Source: Alphaproteobacteria bacterium MarineAlpha9_Bin7
GTDB lineage: Bacteria > Pseudomonadota > Alphaproteobacteria > UBA7887
NCBI GenBank assembly: GCA_002938115.1
Contig: PTKD01000113.1
Span: forward strand, 1-6,640
Reading direction: 5' to 3'
Length of the DNA stretch: 6,640 nt
The notes beneath the pieces were generated by a model. The model had not been told where the DNA came from. It saw only the letters and a list, made by a program, of their open reading frames with translations, and did not search any database. The translations under genes and the position numbers were made by a program. Below, piece after piece: positions 1 through 6,193 of this stretch; the stretch's first letter is position 1; each line of letters begins with the position of its first letter.

Positions 1-2
1 AT

Positions 3-323
3 GAACGCCCGCTGCGGTTCGCGCACAAACGACACGATCTAATCCCAATTTCCATTGATGATCCACGCGAAATTAAATTGCCCGAAGTAGGTCTTTTGGC
101 GGTGCGTGATTTGGAGACAGGAAAACGTCTTGTGGTCGACACCGCCAGTGCTGCGGTTCGTGAACGTTATCGAGATCACTGGGAAACTTCTGTGGCACAG
201 CGTCGAAGCCTGTTTTATGCGCTCGGATTGGATGTAGTGGAGTTGTCTACAGACCAGCCATTTTTCCCACCATTACTCGGCTTTTTTCATCGGCGGCAGC
301 GTCGGCTGGCACAAGGCCGTTGA
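3..323 (+). CDS. DUF58 domain protein, C-terminal part (5' end outside window)
   Basis: The reading frame is open from the left edge of the window and encodes the last 106 residues of a protein. It reads RFAHKRHDLIPISIDDPRE near its start and then LPEVGLLAVRDLETG. This is the characteristic C-terminal stretch of DUF58 proteins, which have a degenerate von Willebrand A-like fold and are encoded next to MoxR AAA+ ATPases. The part that follows (ERYRDHWETSVAQRRSLFYALGLDVVELSTD) matches the family's final helix and strand, where the VWA-like domain ends. The tail is basic (FFHRRQRRLAQGR). A TTG codon at 78 could be mistaken for a start, but the family homology clearly continues upstream of it, so the gene is truncated by the window edge, not short. 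The stop codon at 321-323 lies 2 nt before the next ATG, consistent with a shared operon. The molecular role of DUF58 is not settled; it is thought to work with MoxR and the VWA proteins encoded downstream. Confidence 0.88.
   Translation, partial: ERPLRFAHKRHDLIPISIDDPREIKLPEVGLLAVRDLETGKRLVVDTASAAVRERYRDHWETSVAQRRSLFYALGLDVVELSTDQPFFPPLLGFFHRRQRRLAQGR
313..316 (+). promoter_or_regulatory. Ribosome binding site supporting the ATG at 326
   Basis: An AAGG stretch lies 9 nt before the ATG at 326 but only 3 nt before the in-frame TTG at 320. This favours 326 as the start of the BatD-like gene. The match is short and only moderately convincing. Confidence 0.4.
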
Positions 324-325
324 GA

Positions 326-1453
326 ATGGAGGCAACTATTTCGGTAGTAGGTCGTGCTGCATCCGTGGCGATAGGGGCGTGGCTTTTGGTATCGGCAGCC
401 ACAGAAATATCAGCTGCGGAACAGGCTTCTCCTGAGATGGAGCTCCGAACTCTAGTTGAGGAGGTCGAACTTGTGGTGAGTGCGGACCACAAAGAGATTA
501 GCATTTCTGATCAACTAACGTTGAGAGTGACAGTGTTTACGCCCCAGGGCCGGCTTGTTGCGTTCCCGAACATAAGCAAGAATTTGGGCCCTTTTCGTGT
601 TGTTGGCCACACATCAGTCCGTCCTCAGGCAAAATCCGATATGGAACGCGAGGAATGGCGGGAGGAATATTTGCTCGAGGCGGATTCAGTCGGTGAGAAA
701 AATATTCGAGCAATGACGATTACTGTGAGTGAATGGGTGAGTTCAATGTCCGTAGCTTGTCGCCTTCTAATTAGAGGAGTGCGTGACCAAGCAGATAAGT
801 GTGAACTCAACGTGAATTCGGATATGCGAGAGCTTCCACCCGAGACCATGACGGTGAAAACACCACCGCTCACTTTTTTTGTTACGACAGTGCTGGCGGA
901 TGACGCAGATATTACTTCTCCGCTCGAGATTGCACCTCCAGTATCGTTACCGAAGGTGCCGACGCCACTCTGGTTTTGGGCATTATGTGCTGGAGTATGT
1001 GCTTCCGTCGGACTGTTGATTTGGCGGTTGCTGCATCGTAAGCAGGAAGAAATGGTTGACATTGCTGTTTTGGGTAGTCCTGCGCACCTTGCGGTTCTTG
1101 CGATTTTGCAAAAGTTAAGACAGGAGACAATCTCTGGGCCGGCTGCAGTGGATGTTTTTTATGTACGTCTTAGCCAGGTTTTACGTCGATATGCGCTTTG
1201 GAGATTCGGGATTAGCGCACCGTATCAGACAACGGAAGAGCTTATGAGGGTGGTCGCTAGTTCTAAAGGTATTTTAGCGGAGCACCGATCTTTTGTAGGA
1301 AGGTTTTTCCGTCACTGCGACGCAGTTAAATTTGCTCAGCACCATCCAACAGACTTGAGCCGATACAACTTCATAGATGAAGCTGTGACGTTCGTCACGG
1401 TTACAGCGGATGATACGGTTCTCATTCCATCGGAAGAAGGAAAGTTGTCGTGA
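326..1453 (+). CDS. BatD/DUF4381-like membrane protein of the Bat operon
   Basis: This 375-residue protein has four visible parts. Residues 1-31 look like a signal peptide (AASVAIGAWLLVSAA, with possible cleavage near ISAA). Residues 44-190 look like an extracytoplasmic beta-sandwich: VELVVSADHKEISISDQLTL, then NLGPFRVV and WREEYLLEADSVGEKNI follow the pattern of BatD N-terminal domains. A segment containing DADITSPLEIAPPVSLP leads into a single transmembrane helix at about 214-236. The cytoplasmic part, 237-375, is helical and includes PAHLAVLAILQKLRQ, FYVRLSQVLRRYALWRFGI, TTEELMRVV and CDAVKFAQ, which resembles the C-terminal domain of BatD/DUF4381-type proteins. It sits between DUF58 and batA, the slot usually held by DUF4381, but is more than twice the length of a typical DUF4381 protein because of the exported domain. 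I chose ATG 326 over TTG 320 for RBS spacing. Its last 4 nt (GTGA) overlap the next start. The likely role is an anchor or scaffold linking the periplasmic and cytoplasmic parts of the Bat complex; this is inference. Confidence 0.75.
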   Translation: MEATISVVGRAASVAIGAWLLVSAATEISAAEQASPEMELRTLVEEVELVVSADHKEISISDQLTLRVTVFTPQGRLVAFPNISKNLGPFRVVGHTSVRPQAKSDMEREEWREEYLLEADSVGEKNIRAMTITVSEWVSSMSVACRLLIRGVRDQADKCELNVNSDMRELPPETMTVKTPPLTFFVTTVLADDADITSPLEIAPPVSLPKVPTPLWFWALCAGVCASVGLLIWRLLHRKQEEMVDIAVLGSPAHLAVLAILQKLRQETISGPAAVDVFYVRLSQVLRRYALWRFGISAPYQTTEELMRVVASSKGILAEHRSFVGRFFRHCDAVKFAQHHPTDLSRYNFIDEAVTFVTVTADDTVLIPSEEGKLS

Positions 1454-2472
1454 GGTTTGGGGATCCAACCATGTTGGTACTTTTGGCGTTGGTTCCCGTG
1501 CTTTTGTTTGTGCATATTTGGCGGCAGGACCAAGCATCCATCAGCTTTCCGGGCTTGCGAAGCATCGTGAAAGCCGGGACAACTTGGGCAGTTCGTCTTC
1601 AGCCCTTGCTTCCGGTACTTCGAACGATTGCATTGGCAGCCTGCGTCGTCGCGCTTGCGCGGCCTCAATGGGGAGTTGAAACAACCAACATTTATAGTGA
1701 GGGGATAGCTATTGCGATGGTCGTTGACATATCAACGAGCATGGGTGCGATTGACCTTGAGGTCGATGATGAGAAGGTTAATCGATTGGATGTTGTCAAA
1801 GGCGCATTTCGCGAATTTGTGGAGGGCGATGATAAGGAAGTGACGGGACGCGAGGGCGACTTGATAGGCATGTTTACTTTTGCCCGTTATGCGGATTCGT
1901 TGAGTCCTCTCACATTAGATCACAAAGCTTTGGTAAAGGTCCTTGAGGAAGTTGAGATCGTTGGGCTACCCGAGGAGGATGGTACTGCGATCGGTGATGC
2001 ACTGGTTTTAGCCGCCGAGGAGCTGCGGAACGCGGCTGCATCGAGCCGAGTTATGATTCTGTTGACTGACGGCAGCAACAACGCGGGCGATACCAGCCCA
2101 GTCGATGCAGCCCGTGTCGCCGAAGCTTTTGGCGTTAAGGTGTATACCATTGGCGCCGGGAGTCAGGGGCAGGCAATGATGCCTCAAATCAATCGTGACG
2201 GAAGCATTACGTACCATCCGACCCAAGTATACATTGATGAATACATGCTTACCCAAGTTGCGGAACTTACCGGGGGACGTTATTTCAGAGCTACAGACCG
2301 CGAGGGCCTGGAGGCGATTTACACAGAAATTGATCGGCTTGAGACCTCAACCAATATTGGTGAGCAATACCAGCGTTATATAGAGGGATTCCCCTGGGTT
2401 TTGGCTTTTGCCCTGATGCTATTGCTCTCCGAGGTGACCTTGGCCACGACCCGCTTGCGCAGGATTCCTTAG
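1450..2472 (+). CDS. batA: BatA-like von Willebrand factor A domain membrane protein
   Basis: This 340-residue protein has the standard BatA layout. Two N-terminal membrane helices lie at about 8-23 and 52-70, the second ending in ALARPQWG, a typical junction in this family. The VWA domain spans about 85-290, and a C-terminal helix lies at about 314-333 (FPWVLAFALMLLLSEV). The metal-ion-dependent adhesion site looks complete: D93-x-S95-x-S97 in VVDISTSMG, T179 in EDGTAIGDAL, and D207 in LLTDGSNN. An acidic insertion (about 102-130, DLEVDDEKV and EGDDKE) lies between the first MIDAS motif and the GREGDLIGMFTFARYADS strand. The GTG start overlaps the upstream stop as GTGA, with AAGG at 1437-1440 giving 9-nt spacing. 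BatA-type proteins are thought to form a membrane complex with BatB and the TPR protein, acting with MoxR ATPases. The biochemical function is not firmly known. Only the A/B labels are uncertain, since they rest on gene order. Confidence 0.9.
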   Translation: MRFGDPTMLVLLALVPVLLFVHIWRQDQASISFPGLRSIVKAGTTWAVRLQPLLPVLRTIALAACVVALARPQWGVETTNIYSEGIAIAMVVDISTSMGAIDLEVDDEKVNRLDVVKGAFREFVEGDDKEVTGREGDLIGMFTFARYADSLSPLTLDHKALVKVLEEVEIVGLPEEDGTAIGDALVLAAEELRNAAASSRVMILLTDGSNNAGDTSPVDAARVAEAFGVKVYTIGAGSQGQAMMPQINRDGSITYHPTQVYIDEYMLTQVAELTGGRYFRATDREGLEAIYTEIDRLETSTNIGEQYQRYIEGFPWVLAFALMLLLSEVTLATTRLRRIP

Positions 2473-2476
2473 TTAA

Positions 2477-3484
2477 ATGGAGATACAATTCAACTCACTG
2501 ATTTTTAGTGTTACGGCCCTGTCTGTGCCATTTGTACTGGGTCTTTATGTACGGTGTTTCCGACATCAGAAACGGGCTCTTGGGGAATTTTTCGGACGTC
2601 GGAGTCTTGAGAGATACCTGGCAAATGGGCGACGTCGCTGGACGCGGGCGGTTTGTGTAATCATTGCCTTTTTGCTGCTTACCGTGGCAGTTTCCCAGCC
2701 GCAGTGGGGTAGTCAAATTGAGGACGTGCCCCGTCGTGGCCGAGATATCGTTTTCCTCCTTGACGTGTCGACCAGTATGTTAGCTGAAGATTTATCCCCG
2801 AACCGACTGTCGGCAGCGAAGGCAATGGTGGCACGACTGGTCGACGAATTGCGTGAGGAAGGTGGGCATCGCTTCGCCTTGATTACGTTCGCGGGCCGGG
2901 CCAACCTGCAGAGCCCACTTACGCACGATTATGCTTTCTTCCAGCGTAAGCTCGACGAAACGACTACTGATAGCGCGGCTAGAAAAGGGACTCAGATCGG
3001 TGATGCGCTACGCCAGGTAGTAGAAGGTTTTGCGGGAATCGACCCATCGTATACCGATATAATTCTTATATCGGATGGTGAGGACCATGACAGTTTTCCG
3101 CGTGAGGCTGCGCAAGTGGCTGCAGCTGCGGGAATAGCGTTGCATGCGGTCGGCCTTGGAGATTCCGTCGATGGTGCACCGGTGCCAGATCCGAATAAGC
3201 CTGGGGAATATCTAACGTATCGAGATGAAGAAGTAATTTCGCGCATGGACCCAAATTTGTTGCGAGAAATTGCTCTTATTGGTGGCGGAAAAGTACTAGC
3301 TGCTGGGCTTGCACCAGCGGATCTTGTGGGACTTTACCGCTCTGAAATTGCTCCGAAGGAACGGCGGACTATCGATGCCACGGCTACCGAGCGTCCTATA
3401 GAACATTTTCATTGGTTTGTACTGATGGCGTTGGTTTTACTGGGGGCCGAAATGCTGATCCGCGACCCACGGGAGGAAACGTGA
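2477..3484 (+). CDS. batB: BatB-like von Willebrand factor A domain membrane protein
   Basis: This 335-residue protein is a paralogue of its upstream neighbour, with the same plan. Membrane helices lie at about 8-25 and 56-74 (the latter ending in AVSQPQWG), the VWA domain at about 88-285, and a C-terminal helix at about 311-328 (FHWFVLMALVLLGAEML). The MIDAS is complete: D96-x-S98-x-S100 in FLLDVSTSM, T172 in KGTQIGDAL, and D200 in ISDGEDHD. The segment GDSVDGAPVPDP, followed by GEYLTYRDEEVISRMD, is the usual beta-hairpin extension of BatB-type proteins. The ATG lies 4 nt after the batA stop. The best upstream Shine-Dalgarno-like match, AGGA at 2461-2464, is 12 nt away and weak, so translation probably depends on ribosomes finishing batA. 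The last 4 nt overlap the next gene. It is probably a membrane partner of BatA, with the VWA domain on the periplasmic side given the two preceding helices; this topology is inferred. Confidence 0.9.
   Translation: MEIQFNSLIFSVTALSVPFVLGLYVRCFRHQKRALGEFFGRRSLERYLANGRRRWTRAVCVIIAFLLLTVAVSQPQWGSQIEDVPRRGRDIVFLLDVSTSMLAEDLSPNRLSAAKAMVARLVDELREEGGHRFALITFAGRANLQSPLTHDYAFFQRKLDETTTDSAARKGTQIGDALRQVVEGFAGIDPSYTDIILISDGEDHDSFPREAAQVAAAAGIALHAVGLGDSVDGAPVPDPNKPGEYLTYRDEEVISRMDPNLLREIALIGGGKVLAAGLAPADLVGLYRSEIAPKERRTIDATATERPIEHFHWFVLMALVLLGAEMLIRDPREET
3054..3074 (+). repeat. Perfect 9-bp inverted repeat with 3-nt loop inside batB
   Basis: CCGATATAA at 3054-3062 and TTATATCGG at 3066-3074 are exact reverse complements separated by TTC. 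The hairpin ends exactly at the first base of the codon for the MIDAS aspartate D200. It is not followed by a T tract, so it is not a normal intrinsic terminator. It may be a chance result of coding for TDIILISDG. Confidence 0.5.
3471..3477 (+). promoter_or_regulatory. Strong ribosome binding site for batC
   Basis: GGGAGGA, the best Shine-Dalgarno match in the operon, lies at the very end of batB. Its GGAGG core is 4 nt from the GTG at 3481 and 13 nt from the in-frame ATG at 3490. The GTG spacing is slightly short and the ATG spacing long. The GTGA overlap tips the choice to GTG. Confidence 0.6.
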
Positions 3485-4320
3485 AGGCTATGCACTCTGT
3501 CGGTCAAAATGTTCTGCTATTTGGGACGGTATGGTTATTGTGTGGATTCATAGGGGGTGATTCAGCACATCAATTAGTGGAGAACGGAAACACCTTTTAT
3601 GCTGAAGCTCGTTATCAGGATGCGTTATCAGCGTATCAGCGGGCGGAACGGTCTGAACCGGAATCAGGAGAAATTCAGTACAATTTAGGCAATGCTTATT
3701 TTAGGCAGTTTGAGCTCGCTCGTGCTACCGAGTCGTACAAGCGGGCCCTGTTGATGGGAAACAAACGCATTCAGGCGCTTGCCGCCTATAATCTCGGAAA
3801 TGTTCGTTATCAACAGTCTTTGAACGCCATGCGGACATTTAAGGACGCGATGCGCCATATTAAAATATCAATTCGGTATTACCGGGAAAGTTTGACTTTG
3901 GATTCGAGCTTCGCCGATGCTCGTTATAACTTAGAGCTGGCCCATCGGCTGCTTGAGGCATTGGAGCAACAAGGGATTGTGCTGCAGAGGAGTCCGGAAA
4001 TCAGCGATCGTGATAGCTCGGTCGGACGAGGCCGGCAGATGGATATGGAAACCCCGTCTCCATCCTCTAGTGATGGGGAGGGAACCAATCAACAAAGCGA
4101 TGAGATGAAAGGGCAGGCGGGGGAAAGTGCTCCTCAGGGAAGTGCGGCCAGTAGCAGCAAGACGGAGGCCCAATCCGGAGCTTCGCCACGCGACATCAGT
4201 GCGGAAGAAGCAGCGCAGATGGCGGAACTGGTACGAGATAAGGCTTTGGCCATGGAAAGCCAACGCCAACAATGGAAACGTGCTCGCATGCGTGACACTG
4301 GTGAGGCAAAGACGTGGTGA
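3481..4320 (+). CDS. batC: BatC-like tetratricopeptide repeat protein
   Basis: The product has 279 residues. Residues 11-28 are hydrophobic (VLLFGTVWLLCGFIGG) and act as a signal peptide or N-terminal anchor. C21 lacks a proper lipobox, since leucine precedes it, so a lipoprotein is unlikely. TPR helices cover about 31-158: GNTFYAEARYQDALSAYQRA, then YNLGNAYFRQFELARATESY, then AYNLGNVRYQ and a last repeat ending DARYNLELAHRL. A Ser/Gly/Gln-rich, probably disordered linker follows (about 171-236). The protein closes with a charged helix (ISAEEAAQMAELVRDKALAM) and a terminal GEAKTW. From memory, BatC-like proteins often end in a similar helix plus a short motif such as EKDW, so this tail may be functional. 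A longer frame runs upstream into batB, but the RBS and overlap place the start at 3481. It probably mediates protein contacts with the two VWA proteins in the periplasm. Confidence 0.82.
   Translation: MKAMHSVGQNVLLFGTVWLLCGFIGGDSAHQLVENGNTFYAEARYQDALSAYQRAERSEPESGEIQYNLGNAYFRQFELARATESYKRALLMGNKRIQALAAYNLGNVRYQQSLNAMRTFKDAMRHIKISIRYYRESLTLDSSFADARYNLELAHRLLEALEQQGIVLQRSPEISDRDSSVGRGRQMDMETPSPSSSDGEGTNQQSDEMKGQAGESAPQGSAASSSKTEAQSGASPRDISAEEAAQMAELVRDKALAMESQRQQWKRARMRDTGEAKTW
4302..4306 (+). promoter_or_regulatory. Ribosome binding site for the subtilase gene
   Basis: TGAGG in the end of batC lies 7 nt before the GTG at 4314 and 10 nt before the adjacent in-frame GTG at 4317. Both are usable. 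4314 gives a 7-nt overlap with batC; 4317 gives the GTGA overlap seen elsewhere in this operon. Confidence 0.45.
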
Positions 4321-5654
4321 TTTGCAAGCTTCGATCCATACATTTGGTACCATTGCTCATATTTTTTATTTGTCTAGGTGAAGGGGCAGCTGTCGCTGAC
4401 CCGATAAAGCCAGCTGCAATGGTGCAGGCTAGTATGGAAGTAGCTTGTCAGGCGCCAACCGCAATGCATTTCAAACAAATAATTTCGCGACTTCCGGGTT
4501 TGGAAAATCGTATCCATTCTTTACACAACTTGGACAAATCGGGGTGGCGGGCTGAGGTTAGGGTGGGTCTCGATATGTTATTTATCGAACGGCTGATGCC
4601 CCACAGGTCCGTTGGTAATACCGTGATCCGATATGAAGAGGGACCTGAAAGGCGGCCCAGATGGATGGTGGTCGCGAATTCTAGCTGCTTTGTTAAGACT
4701 GTGCGCCGACTGGACTATGATGAGAATGGCGTGGCATCTAAACTCCATTATCTAGATGCGAATTTCGAAGAAGACCGAGTCACGATCGATCTCAATCCTC
4801 CGATTCCCCCGTATTCCCAACGAAAAGGCATTTCGGTTGCAGTGGTTGACACCGGTGTTAATTATTTATTACCGGAAATCAATTCGCGTCTGTCCCGAGA
4901 CGATGCAGGTCAAGTGCGAGGGTATGATTTTTGGGATTTAGACCGAAGACCGTTTGATTTGAATCCTATACCGTCTCCGTTTTTTCCAACCCACCACGGA
5001 ACAAAAATCGCCAGCGTAATTATTCGGCAATCGCCAGACGTAACGGTAATGCCGTACCGCTTTCCTCGCTCAGACATGTCACGTATGGGGGATTTAATTT
5101 CACATGCCTCTGAGAATGGCGCGAGGATCGTCAATGTGTCTTTGGCCAGCCCCAAATTCGAGGCTTGGCAGGGGTTTTTGGACGCTGCAGCGGAGCATTC
5201 AGAGTTATTGTTCATAGTGGCTGCGGGCAACGACTCCCAAGACATCGATATAAATCCAATATATCCCGCCGTATTTAGCTTGGAAAACTTAGTGGTCGTT
5301 ACGGCATCGACGAATCGCGGGTATCTTGCACCCTATGCAAACTGGGGTGTCGAAAGTGTGGATTTGATAGCGCCGGCAAATGAAATACAGGCGATGGATT
5401 TTGATGGGCAGTTGAAATGGGTGGGTGGTTCCAGTTATGCGGCTGCGCGAGTTAGTGGTCTGGCAGCGTGTTTGATGAGCCAAAATCCAGACATGGGCCT
5501 TAGGGAATTGCGCGAACGTTTATTTAGAAAAGCTCGTCGTATAAGGGGCGGTCGAATGGTGAAGCATGGTTTTCTTCCGGAGTCTCAGTTTAATGGAGAG
5601 GGAATGTGCGCGTCAGCGAAACAACCCTTCCTGAGAGCTGAGGCTGAGGACTGA
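4314..5654 (+). CDS. Secreted S8 family (subtilisin-like) serine protease
   Basis: The gene encodes 446 residues. A signal peptide covers 1-28 (LVPLLIFFICLG, then AAVA before D29). Residues 29-165 form an N-terminal region of unknown fold, possibly a propeptide or inhibitor-like domain, with C45 and C125 as a possible disulfide. The peptidase domain spans about 172-410 and its active site is complete: Asp179 in VAVVDTGVNY, His228 in THHGTKIAS, oxyanion Asn306 in VAAGNDS, and Ser374 in GGSSYAAARVSG. The Ser motif departs from the usual GTSMAAP: Thr is replaced by Ser, Met by Tyr and the following Pro by Ala. There is no C-terminal membrane helix or sorting domain, so a soluble periplasmic or exported enzyme is likely. 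It overlaps batC by 7 nt (4 nt if GTG 4317 is used) and so should be co-translated with the Bat genes. It occupies the place where batD often lies. The substrate is unknown; processing of a Bat partner or of envelope proteins is inference. Confidence 0.9.
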   Translation: MVICKLRSIHLVPLLIFFICLGEGAAVADPIKPAAMVQASMEVACQAPTAMHFKQIISRLPGLENRIHSLHNLDKSGWRAEVRVGLDMLFIERLMPHRSVGNTVIRYEEGPERRPRWMVVANSSCFVKTVRRLDYDENGVASKLHYLDANFEEDRVTIDLNPPIPPYSQRKGISVAVVDTGVNYLLPEINSRLSRDDAGQVRGYDFWDLDRRPFDLNPIPSPFFPTHHGTKIASVIIRQSPDVTVMPYRFPRSDMSRMGDLISHASENGARIVNVSLASPKFEAWQGFLDAAAEHSELLFIVAAGNDSQDIDINPIYPAVFSLENLVVVTASTNRGYLAPYANWGVESVDLIAPANEIQAMDFDGQLKWVGGSSYAAARVSGLAACLMSQNPDMGLRELRERLFRKARRIRGGRMVKHGFLPESQFNGEGMCASAKQPFLRAEAED

Positions 5655-5683
5655 AAAAGTTTATAATCAGTACTATTCCTGCA

Positions 5684-5699
5684 AAGCCATTTCTGGCTT
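5684..5699. terminator. Possible bidirectional terminator hairpin between convergent genes
   Basis: AAGCCA (5684-5689) and TGGCTT (5694-5699) form a perfect 6-bp stem with a TTTC loop, which is a GAAA tetraloop when read on the - strand. It lies 29 nt after the protease stop. It is followed on the + strand by ACTTTCG and on the - strand by TGC, so the T tracts are poor. The stop codon of the - strand gene (5698-5700) overlaps one arm. Position between convergent genes supports a terminator; stem length and weak T runs argue for caution. Confidence 0.4.
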
Positions 5700-6135
5700 A
5701 CTTTCGCAAAAGATTGAGGATGATTTGTAGATCACGACTTCCGAGCTCCACTGTGCCTGCGGTTCGTCCTAGTAGTTCTCCATCTGCAATTGCAAGAACG
5801 TCCTGGTCTTTGTCGGTAAATACCTCGATCACGTACTTCTCGTGTCGTGTGGTTCCATCCATCACAATATAAGGTGAGACACGGAACTCTAGTGGCAATT
5901 GGAAATTCGAAATAATACTGAACTTGGCGTCCATCTCGATCCCGTCTTTGGGATGAAAAAGTTTGATAACCAAGCGATCCGTGAGGGAAAGTTTTGCTTT
6001 GAGTTCTGGTTTAATGTCGATCACTCCCTCGATGGAAAAGGAAGCCATATCATTGGTGGGGTTATTCGCGCCTGAGCTTGGTATCCAGACGAATAAAATC
6101 AGAGAAAAAAGAAGCACGAACCGGTCCGTGTTCAT
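5698..6135 (-). CDS. Secreted CcmI/CycH C-terminal-domain-like protein
   Basis: The product has 145 residues when started at the ATG at 6135. It has a signal peptide of about 23 residues (FVLLFSLILFVWIPSSGA) and one beta-rich domain at about 33-141. The order IEGVIDIKPELKAKL, LTDRLVIKLFHP, LPLEFRVSP, then a DKDQDVLAIADGELLGR loop and a final LGSRDLQIIL strand, resembles the periplasmic C-terminal domain of cytochrome c maturation proteins of the CcmI/CycH type. In those proteins the domain follows TPRs and helps bind apocytochrome; here it stands alone. An in-frame ATG at 6168 would add MPHCSNKWDWT before the signal peptide, but it has no visible RBS and spoils the signal peptide. Upstream of 6135 there is only a weak purine run (GGGACTGGACG). 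It follows the other - strand gene by 58 nt and may be its operon partner. The resemblance is from memory of family patterns, so the function is tentative. Confidence 0.7.
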   Translation of the reverse strand: MNTDRFVLLFSLILFVWIPSSGANNPTNDMASFSIEGVIDIKPELKAKLSLTDRLVIKLFHPKDGIEMDAKFSIISNFQLPLEFRVSPYIVMDGTTRHEKYVIEVFTDKDQDVLAIADGELLGRTAGTVELGSRDLQIILNLLRK

Positions 6136-6193
6136 CGTCCAGTCCCACTTGTTAGAACAGTGCGGCATTCGCGAGAAATAAGGTAAAGCCCAT

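Noticed and set aside
1..42. ATG-initiated frame at the very left edge
   Set aside because: It stops after 13 codons and is out of frame with the clear DUF58 homology that starts at position 3.
78..323. Small 81-residue gene starting at TTG 78
   Set aside because: Homology to DUF58 continues upstream of 78 to the window edge, so this is an internal codon of a truncated larger gene.
1385..1398. GTGACG-TT-CGTCAC inverted repeat near the end of the BatD-like gene
   Set aside because: It is short, inside coding sequence and has no T tract; the next gene is translationally coupled, so an internal operator or terminator here is unlikely.
3412..3480. Extended N-terminus of batC inside batB
   Set aside because: The extra residues lack a signal peptide and would put the hydrophobic segment in the interior; the strong RBS and GTGA overlap place the start at 3481.
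3541..3546. Lipoprotein attachment cysteine in BatC (C21)
   Set aside because: The residues before it are W-L-L, not a lipobox with G, A or S just before the Cys.
3931..4353. 140-residue - strand frame opposite batC and the protease start
   Set aside because: It is a shadow of the TPR gene, with low-complexity composition mirroring the Ser/Gly-rich linker.
5662..5667. TATAAT promoter -10 box on the + strand
   Set aside because: No TTGACA-like element lies 17 nt upstream and no + strand gene follows.
5963..6181. 72-residue + strand frame opposite the CcmI-like gene
   Set aside because: It is antisense to a gene with a signal peptide and a recognisable domain, and itself has no family features.
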